Assembly (NCBI GenBank): GCA_036365145.1
Contig: JAEOAD010000982.1
Location: forward strand, 5,358,001 to 5,422,000
DNA length: 64,000 nucleotides
Direction: 5' to 3'
DNA from: Orientallactaga sibirica
Lineage: Eukaryota; Chordata; Mammalia; Rodentia; Dipodidae
Shown here piece by piece: positions 23,834-35,221 of this stretch (positions are counted from its first letter, which is position 1; each line of letters opens with the position of its first letter). The notes beneath the pieces are model-generated. The model made no database searches. It saw only the letters and a program-made list of their open reading frames with translations, and was not told the DNA's origin. A program made the position numbers and the translations under genes.

Positions 23834-24165
23834 ACTAGGGGGAGAGCTCACTCAGTAAAACACTTGGTGTGCAGGCCTTAGGATGAGTGTGATCCTCAGA
23901 AATTGGGTGTGGTGTTGCATGTTTGCAATCTCAGCACTTAGGAGGCAGAGGTAAGGGGACCCTTGTGGCTTTCTGGTCAGAAATGATACCCACTTTAGGA
24001 GCTCTAAGCCAATGAGACATCCTGCCTCAAGAAAAGGTGGTCATCATGCTTGAGAATTGCACCTGATGTTGTCCTCTGGCCTGTACACACGCATGCTCAC
24101 ACACCTGAACAAACACAAGCACGTGCACACACTTATGTACACACACACACACGATTTATGGGATA
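23834..24165 (+). mobile_element. B4 SINE
   Basis: ggggagagctcactcagtaa, gtgtggtgttgcatg-tttgcaatctcagcac, gccaatgagacatcctgcctc, gatgttgtcctctggcctg and a CA-rich end. Confidence 0.7.
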
Positions 24166-24198
24166 TAAGATAATAGCTCCTATAGAAGTCATGTTCTA

Positions 24199-24389
24199 GG
24201 GCTAGTGGAATTTCTGAGTAGTTAAAGGCACTTGCTTGCAAAGCTTATTGGCCTGGGTTTGATTACTCAGTAGCCATGGAAAAACAGATGCACAGAGTGG
24301 CTCATGCTTGTTGAGTTTGTTTGCAGCGGCAAGAGGCCCTGACGTACCTATACTTACTCTTTCAGTATTTCTGTCTCATGAATAAAGAA

Positions 24390-24419
<30 letters not shown>
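24199..24419 (+). mobile_element. DIP-type SINE with (TA)n tail
   Basis: gggctagtggaatttctgag head, gcaaagcttattggcctgg, aacagatgcacagagtgg, and a tail expanded into a (TA)n run at about 24391-24418. Confidence 0.85.
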
Positions 24420-24420
<1 letters not shown>

Positions 24421-24479
24421 GTTCATATTCTAATCCCTGGAACCTAGCATACTTCTTCCTTACCTTTCAAATACATACA

Positions 24480-24775
24480 GTTACTGTTAAACTTTATAGT
24501 GCTGTGACAAAATGCTTCACATGAACAACTTCAAAAGGAAAAAGAAACCATGATTTCTAAGATTTCAGGTCAGCATGTCTAGGAGGATGTGGCACAACAG
24601 CCCACATGATGACCACGAGGAAGCAGAGAAAGAGGGACAAGAAGAGACCAGGGCCATGCGATACCTAAGAACCTACTTCCAATGGCCTTCTTCCAGGTAG
24701 GCCACACCTCCCAAAACTTTCAGAGCCTCTCAAAATAGCCACAGAGCAAGTTACCACCTTCCTTTTCTTAATCTT
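24480..24775. mobile_element. Probable old LTR-type repeat
   Basis: tatagtgctgtgacaaaatg, aggaagcagagaaagaggg, cctacttccaatggcc and ggccacacctcccaaaact follow the layout of inverted MaLR-like LTRs. Exact family and ends cannot be fixed by eye. Confidence 0.4.
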
Positions 24776-25349
24776 CATCTAATTCCAAATCCAATTGTTC
24801 TTTTAATCCCAATTTTTCTTCTTTAATTTCTCTCCCTCACTCTCGTCCTCTTTTTTTTCCCATAGATATTACACACATGTTCCATGAATGTTCAGAGAAA
24901 CTGAGCTGTCTTCCAAGTCTGTCTGGGCTTTTAAAAAAATACCTCTGTTGTGGCAAGAGGTAGTTCCCTCCTCATCCTCCCCATCGCTCATGGCAGGCTG
25001 CTAGGCTGGGTTGGGTCTGGAGATGGGGAAGGGTTCAGTCCTTCTAGTACTTACTGCCGGCTTGTCTAACTCCCGTGACCACTTCAGAATGCAAGTTTCC
25101 ATCTGCAATGCTTTAAAGATGAAGGCAACGTTACTCAGCTGATGCAAAGGAAAAGGTATCATGTGGGAAATTGGCTGGCCTACCAGATAAATTGATAGAT
25201 AATGAGTAGTAGAGAAATTACAATGATGAATATATATCATCTAACACATGCCATTTATTTTGCAGAATACTGGCCATACCTACAAAGCCGTTTTCATTGG
25301 ATGAGCCTCAGTGTTTTTTTTTTAGTTTGTTTTGCTTTGCTTTGCTTTG
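24776..25349. other. Unique DNA
   Basis: Pyrimidine-rich around 24780-24870, otherwise nothing recognised. Confidence 0.5.
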
Positions 25350-25425
25350 GGGGGGGGCAGTCCTGGGAATGGAATCCAGGGTGTCATTCATGCAGGATAA
25401 GTACTCTATTGCTGAGCTTCAATAG
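25350..25425 (-). mobile_element. ID-like SINE fragment, antisense
   Basis: cctgggaatggaatccaggg followed by aagtactctattgctgagct is the inverted tRNA-Ala-like ID head. Confidence 0.5.
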
Positions 25426-25594
25426 TTCTGATGCAGGAAATGTGTTTAGAATGGCAATCAAGCTCTCTTGATTCTCTTATAGTTTCCTTCTCTTCTTTTT
25501 TCTTTACTCTCTTCTTCCTTCCTTTTTTCTTCATCCTTTCCTTTCTCCAGAATCCCTACCTTCTCTCCCTTCCTCCCTCCTTTCTTCTTTCCTT

Positions 25595-25728
25595 CAGTTT
25601 TTGTTTTGTTTTAGTTTTCTTGAAACAGGGTTTAGATGTATATGTTAGGCTGCCCTCACATCTTGATCCTCCTGTCAGTCTCCTGCATGCTGGGATTATA
25701 CGCATGGTCACCATACTCAGCTTTTGTA
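25595..25728 (-). mobile_element. Old B1-related SINE, antisense
   Basis: ttcttgaaacagggtttag, tcttgatcctcctgtcag, tgctgggattatacgcatgg. The divergence suggests a proto-B1 or an early B1. Confidence 0.65.
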
Positions 25729-26059
25729 GTTTTCATTTCTACCAGAAAATGGATGAGATAAACCAATGGCCTTTGTTCATCACATGGATCCAACCAAGAT
25801 GGCTTTCTTTTCTTTTTCCTTTGGAGGGCCTGAAATAGATGTGTGCCTCTGATATTCTCATCGCTGTTTATGCACCCTGCATGATACACTCCATTTGTAA
25901 TGCTTTTAGAACACATCTAAACATCTTTGATGCCCTTGTATCAGCCTTGTCATTCTTTTCTTGCTTAGGCTCTCCTAACAACTGTTTGAGGCAACTTGTT
26001 TTCCCTTGTCATATTTTTGAAGCCACAAAAGTGATATCCTTACATTTCTCCTATTGCTT
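25729..26059. other. Unique DNA
   Basis: Nothing recognised; flanks the candidate conserved block. Confidence 0.5.
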
Positions 26060-26920
26060 CCAGTGACCCAGATCTTGGTCTCAAGTGAAAAGCTCTCGTG
26101 TGTCTCACCGTGTTTCTATTTTAAGAGATGTATCTTGTTTACAGAATTGCATCTGTCAGACAGTGTCTGAGTATGACCACTGCTTATTTTGGACTGATCA
26201 TCCTGTGTAACAAAGATCATTTGCTGCTGGCGCAAATGGATCTATTGAAAAATGTTGTTTTAATGAGTTCCCTATTTGTCTCATTTAAAGTATATTACCA
26301 ATAATTATACATAAAAGTCAATATTCTTTCCTACTGTAGCAAACTGAATTTCTCAATGCACTGTCAAAGTTAAAAATTGCCATTGACTTTCCAGGGTAAT
26401 TAAGTGACTCTGATTGAACTGACCGATCATATAGTGCTAGGACTATGCATTTTTCTACTACAGTAGAGGAAATAATTTAATTAGTGGATTATTGTAAATG
26501 TTCTGATTTTAATACATTCACTGTGTGGCCTGCGGCTGATAGAAAAGAAATTAACACTGACTCTTCTTAACTGTGGAATGAATTAGTCTTTCTATGGCAA
26601 GAAAATTAATTATAAATGCTTTCAAGTTTAAGACTGCCAGATTTTTTATGATAAATGATGTAATTATTAGATGTCAAGTATACAAATAGTCATGCATCAA
26701 CATTTCAGCTTATTACTTCCAACATTATCCCATTATGTATAGCACGCTCATCACATTTAATTGCTCAGTAAAGGGAAGGAAAAACCATTGTTCTCCCAGT
26801 CTCCCTGTGATTTCCAGGCAGTAAATTTCTAAGGACAATGAATGCTAACACACTAAATTTCCAATGACAGCTTCATGTTTCATTTTGAGCCAAGACCAAA
26901 ATAAACAACAGCAAAACCTC
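26060..26920. other. SINE-free AT-rich block, candidate conserved non-coding element
   Basis: About 860 bp with no recognisable retroposon and no microsatellite. Several homeodomain-type words occur: ggtaattaagtgactctg (26395), atttaattagtgg (26474), aattaattataaatgc (26605), gatgtaattattag (26657). No open frame of note, so any constraint would be regulatory rather than coding. The call is inference; no alignment was available. Confidence 0.35.
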
Positions 26921-27289
26921 TGTAACAAAATAGGGAGCTGTAGGAACTGAAACCAACTTTTACAAAAGATGTTGCGTGATGCTTGTCTTTGCCTCTTTGT
27001 TTATCCATCCACCTCTTCCCTTCTGTTCATTTGGGGTGAAGGAGTGCTCAGTTTTTTGAACTTCCTTAGAAATTTCCTCCTTCCCGAATCCATCATGACC
27101 TCCATCTTTTGTGCTATGGAGATGAGAGGGAGCCAGGTAGCTTTGTTAGGCAGTAAGGCTGGCCCCTGGAAGTAAAAAAGCAGGAAGGTCTGCACTTGCT
27201 AGAGATCAAAGGGTGATCGGAACTTCTGATTTCTTGTCTAGTTCCCTAGACCTGTTTTTTTCTCTCCCTGGGAGGGAAGTCTTTTTCTA
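26921..27289. other. Unique DNA
   Basis: Overlapping open frames on both strands around 27000-27195 have no domain and look incidental. Confidence 0.5.
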
Positions 27290-27830
27290 GAATTCAAAGC
27301 TAATCCTGGCATTGTGGTTGGTCAAACTTAGACCCCAGAACTTGGCATCGTGGCTGGCCTCTTCCTGAGTCAGCCTATAGTCCAGATCAATCAGCTGTCT
27401 CTCTGGCTCACCTGAGCCAGAAGGTGAAGCCCACCACAATAGGGCTATACATAGATGTGTGCAAGGGGACAAGCCTCTCTCCCTGGGCTACCTGACCACT
27501 CATAAACCTCCAGCTTCTGGTGAGTTGCACCTCTCTTAGCCCAGTTTGGCCTAGACTACAGGGAACCCCCTAACCCCTACTTCCACATGGTCTCTTTACG
27601 TCCAGCCCCCGCCCATCACATGGCAAGAATTGTTTGTACTTTCTTTTCTTGCCTTCTCTAAGGTTTTTCCAGGCCCACCATGTGGGCTCTCAGACCATGT
27701 GGTTGTATTCATTTTCCTTCCCTTTGTTTTGTACTTCCCTAAATAAATATGATAATAATTATCCTTCGCAGTCTTATTTTATTCAATTCTTTGATTAAAA
27801 GTAGACACAAACCTAGGGTTTGGTTTTCAA
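27290..27830 (+). mobile_element. Possible LTR
   Basis: A GC-richer stretch with many CTCTC and CCC words, an AATAAA at 27742-27747 and a following T-rich segment, as in a U3-R-U5 order. No paired LTR, TSD or primer site identified, so the call is tentative. Confidence 0.3.
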
Positions 27831-27945
27831 AGACTTTCATAAACTCCTAATACCCCATTTCAGAAACAACTGAAAATTTCTAAAGAACCCAGGGCCTTTC
27901 CTCCATAGATGTATAAGAGTTAGGGTTTATGAAATACATAATATG

Positions 27946-28348
27946 TCTCCTTTCTTTCTTTTTTTTTCTTTCTTTCTTCCTTTCTTTCTTCCTTTCTTTC
28001 TTCCTTTCTTTCTTCCTTCCTTTCTTCCTTCCTTTCTTCCTTCCTTTCTTCCTTCCTTTCTTCCTTCCTTTCTTCCTTTCTTCCTTCCTTTCTTCCTTCC
28101 TTTCTTCCTTCCTTTCTTCCTTCCTTTCTTCCTTCCTTTCTTCCTTCCTTTCTTCCTTCCTTTCTTCCTTCCTTTCTTTTTCCTTCCTTCCTTTCTTCCT
28201 TCTTCCTTTCTTCCTTCCTTTCTTCCTTCCTTCCTTCCTTCCTTCCTTCCTTCCTTCCTTTCTTCCTTCCTTCCTTCCTTCCTTCCTTCCTTCCTTCCTT
28301 CCTTCCTTCCTTCCTTTCTTCCTTCCTTCCTTCCTTCCTTCCTTCCTT

Positions 28349-28406
<58 letters not shown>

Positions 28407-28418
28407 TCCTTCTTTCTT
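27946..28418. repeat. 473-bp uninterrupted homopyrimidine (TTCC/TTTC)n tract
   Basis: Every base on the plus strand from 27946 to 28418 is C or T. The structure is layered: TTTC/TTCC mixtures, then a 12-mer order ttccttcctttc at about 28010-28170, nearly pure TTCC at about 28220-28345, a short TC run, and pure TTTC to the end. Its right edge touches the A-tail side of the antisense L1 at 28421, so it probably grew from that tail. The long Phe/Leu/Ser/Pro-rich open frames across it are artefacts. Confidence 0.97.
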
Positions 28419-28420
28419 AG

Positions 28421-28715
28421 GTTTTTCCTTTTACATCACCTCTTTCCCATCCCCATTCCACTGATGACCCTCCTTAGTGGAGCTATTTTTATATTCCCTC
28501 TTCCCAACCCCCATCTCACTGAGGACCCTCCTCAGTGGGGTCATTGGTATTTACTGTAAGGTCATGAAGACCTCAGTCAGTCTCTGGGTGGGGGATATGC
28601 CTTGGGATATTTCCACCCACTCTATGGCTTGTACAATCTTGCTGCTCCCTCTTCCACAATGTTCCCTGAGCTTTGGTGGGAGTGTTAGCAGTCTGATTTA
28701 GTGAGAATTTTGTTA
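28421..28715 (-). mobile_element. LINE-1 3' end, copy D, antisense
   Basis: The reverse complement carries cccaccaaagctcagggaac and attgtggaagaggg, matching ggctcagggaaattcatgg-aagagggg of copies A-C. The segment ccattccactgatgaccctc occurs twice in related form (about 28454 and 28512), a small internal duplication. Confidence 0.6.
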
Positions 28716-28724
28716 TTATTTATT

Positions 28725-29045
28725 TTGTGTGTGTGATGTGTAAATGTGCATGCTATGTGCTCTTGTGTGTAGCCATGTGTGTGCTCTGTGCATACATACT
28801 CAGAAGCCAGAGGAGAATACTGGGTTTCCTCCATCACTTTTGCATACTTCCTCTGGAATGTGGAGCTGCTGTTTTTCCATTGGCTGAGCAGAGAACTCCA
28901 GTGAACCTTTCTCTACTCCCCTCAGCACTGGGGTTACAGGTGTGCATGGCTACACACAGCTTTTTTGATAGGTGCTGAGGATTGAATTTGTTTCCTCATG
29001 CTTGCACAGCAAGTGCTCCTACCTGCTAAGATACATCCTCATCCG
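28725..29045 (-). mobile_element. B4 SINE, antisense
   Basis: GT-rich start, agaagccagaggagaatac, cagcactggggttacaggtg, ggtgctgaggattgaattt and ctcatgcttgcacagcaag, the inverted B4 order. Confidence 0.75.
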
Positions 29046-29104
29046 TATACATCTTTTAAAAAGTCAGTAATGCTTTTGAATAAGTTTTTTCCATCCCATT
29101 TGTA

Positions 29105-29582
29105 ATGATCAGTTGTAGTAGCCCTCATAGCTAAAGTTCTCACTTATCTAATCAAATCCTAACCTAGGTGCTGTTCTGTAGGAGCTTTACAGATGTGATT
29201 AAGTCCTTGACCAGTTAACTTGAAGGAAGGGAGAAGATTCTCTTCAATGAACAGGATATCACAAAGCTCTTTGTATGAAGAAGGCAAGAGGCTTGGGACA
29301 GTAAAAGAATGTGTGGAGCTGGAGCTTGATGGAGGCAGGGGCCACGAATTAAGGAGTAGAGGAAGCACACAGAAGTTGGCAAATGCACACCAACAGACCC
29401 TGTCCTAGTACATGCACAAAGATCCAGCCCTGCCAACACCCCACTATTAACCCACTGACACTTCCCTTTTACCCGCAGAACTGTTTTTTTTTAATATTTC
29501 TTACCTGCAGAATTTTTAAGTAATAAAATCTGCTGCTTTAATCCACTGTTAGAGATGATTCATTACTGCGGCAACAGAAAAT
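29105..29582 (+). mobile_element. MLT1-type MaLR LTR
   Basis: Recognisable order: caaatcctaacctaggtgct, ttacagatgtgattaagtcc, gccctgccaacacc, cccgcagaactg and taataaaatctgctgcttta. Ancient. Confidence 0.6.
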
Positions 29583-29925
29583 ATATGCACCATCAAACAC
29601 ATTTGAAATACTGTTACACAAATGAGTGAAATCTATTCTTTATGGAATCTATAAAGACAGCTTTACATTCTGTTGCCCATACACAAGATTGTGCAAACAT
29701 GCATTCAATCAACTGCAGAAGGAAACTATTTGGAGAAAACAGTGTTTGTGTAGGAAACACGTGCAAATACAGTCTTCCCTTTCTTGTCATTATTGCCTGA
29801 GCAATACAGTATAATAATTAGTTACATAGCACTGACATGTAATATGTATTATATTGATGTGAGTAAACTAGTGTGAGAAGGTGTGCATAAATTATACACT
29901 TTCTTAACCTTTATTTTCCTCCTGT
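29583..29925. other. Unique DNA
   Basis: Nothing recognised. Confidence 0.5.
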
Positions 29926-30504
29926 GCAGGAAGAATTCTAGGATTCAGTGCCCAAGTGTATGGACCCTGTATAATCCCCTTTCCTGTATGTGGGCAGGAC
30001 CACTAAACAGAAAAGATATCATTCCAGGAATGAAATCCCTCATCATGTGACTAAGAGCTAAAGAGAGTTACACTGTGCAGGACTCACATACTCAGTTATG
30101 TCCCCTACACCCCAAAATAAGCAGTAGCCACTGACGCTCTCTTACTCAAAGGAGGAAGGAAGTAAACAGCCACCTCCTCTGCAACTGCATATGAAACCAT
30201 GTGACAAGGAGCCTCTAGAATTTTCAAGTGACCTAGGCAGACAGCCAGCAGGAAAACAAAGACCTCAAACACAGCTGTGAGGAAATGGTTTCTGGCACCA
30301 ACCTGGTGAGTTTAGAAAGGGAGCCAGGGCCCAGGAAGAGAACATAGTCCAGATGCTAACCTGTGATTTCCACCTGGTGAAATGTGAACCCAGCCAGCCC
30401 AAGCCTGCATCCCAGACTAATGGAAATGGTGAGATGCAACTTGTATTGTTGAATGTTGTTGAGCTTGAAGTCATTGCTTATGCAGCAGTAGAAAATAAAT
30501 TCAC
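29926..30504 (+). mobile_element. Probable ancient ERVL-type LTR
   Basis: cagacagccagcaggaaaac, gacctcaaacacagctg, tctggcaccaacctgg and a 3' end tgcagcagtagaaaataaat resemble ERVL-class LTRs of mammals. Family not fixed. Confidence 0.4.
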
Positions 30505-32489
30505 CTCCTTACAGCAAGCATTATTCCGTGAGCTGTTCCCAAAGTTCACAACTCATTTAAAGTCTGTTGTTAATAGTTGATCTTCTTGAGTGTTTTAGAG
30601 ATAGAAGGAAAGGCTAACCCTAAGCCCAGTGTGCTTAATTGGAGTGCTGTGCCAGTACAGGTAGCAAGGAGCTACGCCACTCTTTCCACGCTTCTTCTGT
30701 CCATACTGGATCCTACATCATGTCATTCCCCGTGGCCTTGGTGGCCATTATCACTCACTAGACCTTGTATACAATGATGACCTCATCTCCCATCTGGGTT
30801 GGATCAGGTTTCATCTCCTCAGGTGGGTTTGAATATTGCTAAAGTGTGGCACCAGGGCAAGAAGCCACAGGCCCTAACTCATGTCGATTCTCTGCATCTC
30901 TCAGCCTGTTGTTTTCTCCCTTTGCTCAAAACACAGAGGTAATCATAAAATCTGAAGATATTTGGGAAGCATACATAAATTTGAAGCAGAACAGAAAGAC
31001 AGAGAAAATTATGGGGACATGGGAAGAAAAAGGGTCCCCTCACCATGGAGTCTGGTTAAGCCTCTCACTGGCTGAGAATAAAGAATATCAGCACAATTAA
31101 CACCATTTGCTGTGAAGGTTGCAGAGAGTGTTTTCATATATAGATATTTTATGGTAAAATAGCAATGAATATGACCTTGGATAGGGTCTCATTCCTTCCC
31201 CCAGACATTTTCTTAGAATCTCAACAAGACAACTAAATATTTACAATAAAGATATCCCACCTTCTTACATCCCTGCGATATTCTGCCAGGTGCCCATCAG
31301 GAACCACCCTGTGATTTCATTTAGGTTTCTTAGCAGCACTTTGAATAACTTCAAAACCCACCAAAATTCTATCCATGATTATTGTAAAGACAATGAAGTT
31401 GACTCGTTCTCAGGGGTAACCCATACTCATGCTCTACTTTCTTATAAGTGCTTCTCTGTTGCTAAACACTTTACTTAAAAATTCATATTAAAATATCTTT
31501 AATAAGTCCCAACTGTGCTTCATATTGGTTCATTCTAAAACTCTTTTCTGCATCCAAGCCAAGGATCCAGTTTTACCCGAGTTAAGATACATAAAGGATT
31601 AAGAGAACTCAGATTGTTGTTGGTGACACTGGGAGCTATATCTCTGTTCTTATTAACACAAGTTCACCCCAAAGTTCCTTGTATGCATCTTTCCAACTGA
31701 ATGCTCCATAAATGGTGATTCTTTCACTGTGGAAGCAAGGCACAAAATGCAACAGTTGAATTTACCTACACCCTAAAATGACATAGCCACCAGTCAGCCT
31801 TGTCAACATTCTGCAAGGAGCTGAAGAGACCTTGCATCTCTGAGCTATTGGAATATGATGGACTGTGAGCATCCTGTTTCTTGCTAGAGTATTACACTGA
31901 AGTCAGGGCTGCCTTTAAGTCTTCCCTAGAAGGAAGTACAGATTTCCTTCACAGCTGAGACACTCTGTTCACCTCATTAGCAAAGCTCCATGGAGGATGA
32001 CATTTTGAGAAGGAGAGCCAACTAATGAAAGGAATGTGGAGACAGTAGAGAAGGCTGCAAAGGAAGAGAGTGGAATTTCGACCTCATATGGAAAGTTCGG
32101 CTCACTAGACTAACCAAGAAAAAGCATGCTCAAGGAGTGCTAATGAAGACAAGCCCATTATCATGTGAATTTTTAGATTCCCATCTCAATTGGGTTCTTC
32201 TAAGTGGCTTAAAGAGTAATTGGCTTACAGATAAAACTGCCTTAATATACATTTTCCAGAAAATTAAAGCTTGTTGGAAAGGTAGTACCCCTATTCAAGT
32301 TGCCTGTGGGAAAACTTTAATGCAAGAAAGTCTTTTTCCCCTTTTGCTGTTTTCATAATTAATGTGGTGCCTCTATACTTCTTGCCAGAACATAAAGTTG
32401 TGGAAATTTCAAATTATTCATTAGACCTATCCCAGAGGGTGGTTTGTTTGTTTTGAGGGAAAGCTTCAGTTTGTTTGTTTGTTTTCTGG
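30505..32489. other. Unique DNA
   Basis: About 2 kb without an assigned repeat. Open frames of 62-84 codons at 30577, 30846, 31290 and 32137 have no domain, and I do not support any as a gene. Confidence 0.5.
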
Positions 32490-32525
<36 letters not shown>

Positions 32526-32836
32526 CGTGTGAGTGAAGGTCCACATGTGTCACAGCTTGTGTGACGAGATCAGAGAACAACTTTGGGGTGTTGACTCACC
32601 TTTGGCCTCACTTGAGGCAGGATGCCTTGGAGAATTGTATTGTTCACAGCTCTGCTGGGTTAGCCAAACTAGCTGGTCCACGAACTTCCAGCAGCCCCTC
32701 GTCTCCCTTCTTGCCATATGCGTGTTGGGATAGCACTACCCCATTCAGCTTGGTGTGTGTTCTGGGGATCCACACTCAATTACTCATGTTTGCATGGTTA
32801 GCACTTTACCCACTGCGCCATCTCCGCAGCACCAAA
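32490..32836 (-). mobile_element. B4 SINE, antisense, with (GT)n
   Basis: A (GT)n run at 32492-32524 leads into tcacctttggcctcacttg, ttctggggatccacactc and ctgcgccatctccgcagc. Old. Confidence 0.6.
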
Positions 32837-33002
32837 AGGTGTTTTGGATAGTATTAACTGAAACATGAACAAGGCTTCAGAGCTCTGCATGTTGTGTCTT
32901 AAATGCATTGTTAAATAATCCTCAACATTAATGTGTGGGAAAACATGATTCAGAGGAAATGAAGTCCACTGTGGTTGAGATATGTGATGGTTTATGGAGG
33001 TG
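32837..33002. other. Unique DNA
   Basis: Nothing recognised; left flank of the minisatellite. Confidence 0.5.
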
Positions 33003-33285
33003 CTGGCATGTTTGGCACCTGTGAACTCTGACCTGGTGAGGTGCCAAAGTGTCTAGTGCCTGTGCACTCTGGGCAGGTGAGTTGCAGGCCAGTTTGGAGC
33101 CTGTGCACTAGGACCCAGTGAGATGAGAGTATGTCTGGGGCCTGTGTGCTTAGGGCAGATGAAGTGCAGGGGTGTTTGAGGCCTGTGTGTTCAGACTGGC
33201 ATGCTTGGGGCCTGTGTGCTTAGGGCAGGTGAGGTACAGGTATGTTTGGGGCCAGTTCACTTAGGGTGGCTCAGAAAAATGTGCC
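33003..33285 (+). repeat. Degenerate minisatellite, about 40-bp unit
   Basis: About seven units, 28-44 bp each, built on tgtttggggcctgtg, tgcttagggcagg and tgaggtgcagg. The best units are at about 33126-33170 and 33198-33240. It is G-rich on the plus strand and ends where L1 ORF2 sequence begins. Confidence 0.8.
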
Positions 33286-34997
33286 CTTCTATCTACTGTA
33301 TTTAAGAAATACAACTCACCACTAAGGATAGATACCTCCTCAGAGTGAAAGAATGGAAAATGTATTTCCAAGCAAATGGAAATAAGAAACAAGCAGGTGT
33401 GGCTATGTTAATGTGATAAAATACACTTCAAATTAAAAGTAATCAAAAAGGAAAAAGAAGACCATGTTTTACTCATCCAGGGAGTGATACAAGAGGCAAT
33501 CACAATCATAAACATATACAGACCAAACACAGGTATACCATATTTTATATAAAAAACACTCGATAGAAAACCAGGAATAAACCCCAATACCATCATCATC
33601 ATAGTAGGGTACTTTAAAAGCCCACTATCATCAATTATCATCAACAGACAGATAATCCAAGCAGAGAATCAACATGGAAATAATAGAGTTTAACACCACC
33701 ATAGATCAACTATACTTATCAGACATCTACAGAACATTCCACCTCAATTCTATAGAATACAGATTCTTTTCAGCAGCCCACAGAACTTTGTACAAAATAT
33801 ATTGTATATTAGTGCATAAATCATGCCCCCATAAACCTAGGAAAATTAACACAATTTTCTCCATATCTGACTACAATGTGTTAAAGATAGAAATTAGGAC
33901 TGGAGAGATGGCTTAGCAGTTAAGCACTTGCCTATGAAGCCTAAGGACCCCCCGTTCAAGGCTTGATTCCCCAGGCCCACGTAAGCTAGATACACAAGGT
34001 GGTGCATGCATCAGGAGTTCATTTGCAGTGGCTGGAGGCCCTGGAGTGCCCATTCCCTCTCTATATGCCTCTTTCTGTCTATTGCTGTCAAATAAATAAA
34101 TAAACAAGCAACAACAAAAAGACAGAAATTAACAATAAGAGAAACAACAGAAATTACACCAGCTCCTGGAGACTAAACAACATGCTATTAAATAATGAAC
34201 GGGTCATGGAATAAATTAAAAAGGAAACTAAAATATCTAGAACTGAATGATAAAGAAAACACAACATACCAAAAACTTATGGGACACAATGAAGGAAGTT
34301 CTAAGGGGAAAATTCATAGCACTAAGCACCTTCATAACAAAGACAGAGAGGTCTCAAATTAATAACCTAACCATCCACTTAAAGGCATTGGAAAAACAAG
34401 CTCAATCCAACATTAAGGGTCCCAGAATGAAAGAAATAATTAAGAGCAGAGCAGAAATTAAGGAATTGGAAACTAAGAAAACAATTAAGAAAAATGATGA
34501 AAAAGGAGATGGTTCTTTGAAAAAAAATAAACCAGATTGATAATAAGGCCCTGGCCAATTTTATCAAATGAAAAAGAGAGAATTATCAACTCAACAAAAT
34601 CAGAAATTAAAAGGAGTGATCACAACAGACACCAATGAAATTGGAAGAATCATAAGGACATATTTTCAAAACCTCTACTCCCGAATATTGGATAATCTGG
34701 AAGAAATGGATGTATTCCTAGACATCTACCAAAATTAAAGTCAGACTAGATAAACCTCTAAAAACCTATTACTTACATCAGATTTTTTAAAATGCTATCA
34801 AAACCCTCCCCAAAAGAAAAAGTCCAGTACCTGATGAATTCTCAGCAAAATTCTATCAAACCTTCATCAAAGAACTGAAACCATATTCTCTCAAGCTTTT
34901 TGACACAATTAGAAAACAGAGAATGCTACTCAACTCCTTTTATGAAGCTATCCTCACCAAAATTCCAAAACCAGACAGAGATACAAGAAGAAAACTA
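33286..34997 (+). mobile_element. LINE-1 ORF2 fragment 1 (endonuclease to start of RT), dead
   Basis: ORF2 normally encodes the endonuclease and reverse transcriptase of L1. Landmarks: tacctcctcagagtgaaaga, an endonuclease-domain stretch at about 33540-33790 (ataatagag.ttaacacc, cagacatctacagaacattc), then agactaaacaacatgctatt and the open 97-codon piece at 34247-34540 with the L1-typical KEVLRGKFIA and IKSRAEIKE segments. It is broken by stops, frameshifts and a DIP at 33898-34118, and ends around 34997 at the start of the RT domain. Sense orientation on +. Confidence 0.85.
33898..34118 (+). mobile_element. DIP-type SINE in L1 ORF2
   Basis: Full element; TSD aagatagaaatta / aagacagaaatta on the two sides, the second resuming the L1 sequence. 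Confidence 0.93.
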
Positions 34998-35003
34998 TAG
35001 ACC

Positions 35004-35215
35004 TCAGGCCAAAGAGATGGATTAGGTGTTAAGGCACTTGCCTGCAAAACCTAAGAACCCAGGTTCAATTCTGCAGTGCCCACATAAGCCAGCTTCACAT
35101 GTTGTCACATGCATCTGGAGTTAGTTTGCACTGGCTGGAGGCCCTTGTGTGCCCCTTCTCTCTATATATCTGCCCCCTTTTCTCTCTCTCAAATAAATAA
35201 ATAAATAAAAATAAC
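35004..35215 (+). mobile_element. DIP-type SINE
   Basis: aaagagatggattaggtgtt head, ggttcaattctgcagtg, cttgtgtgccccttctctc and AAATAAATAAATAAATAAA. It sits at the broken right end of L1 fragment 1. Confidence 0.88.
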
Positions 35216-35221
35216 ATATGG

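Noticed and set aside
27929..28464. 163- and 173-codon open frames on the plus strand
   Set aside because: They are translations of the TTCC/TTTC microsatellite (Phe/Leu/Ser/Pro only) and exist in two frames at once.
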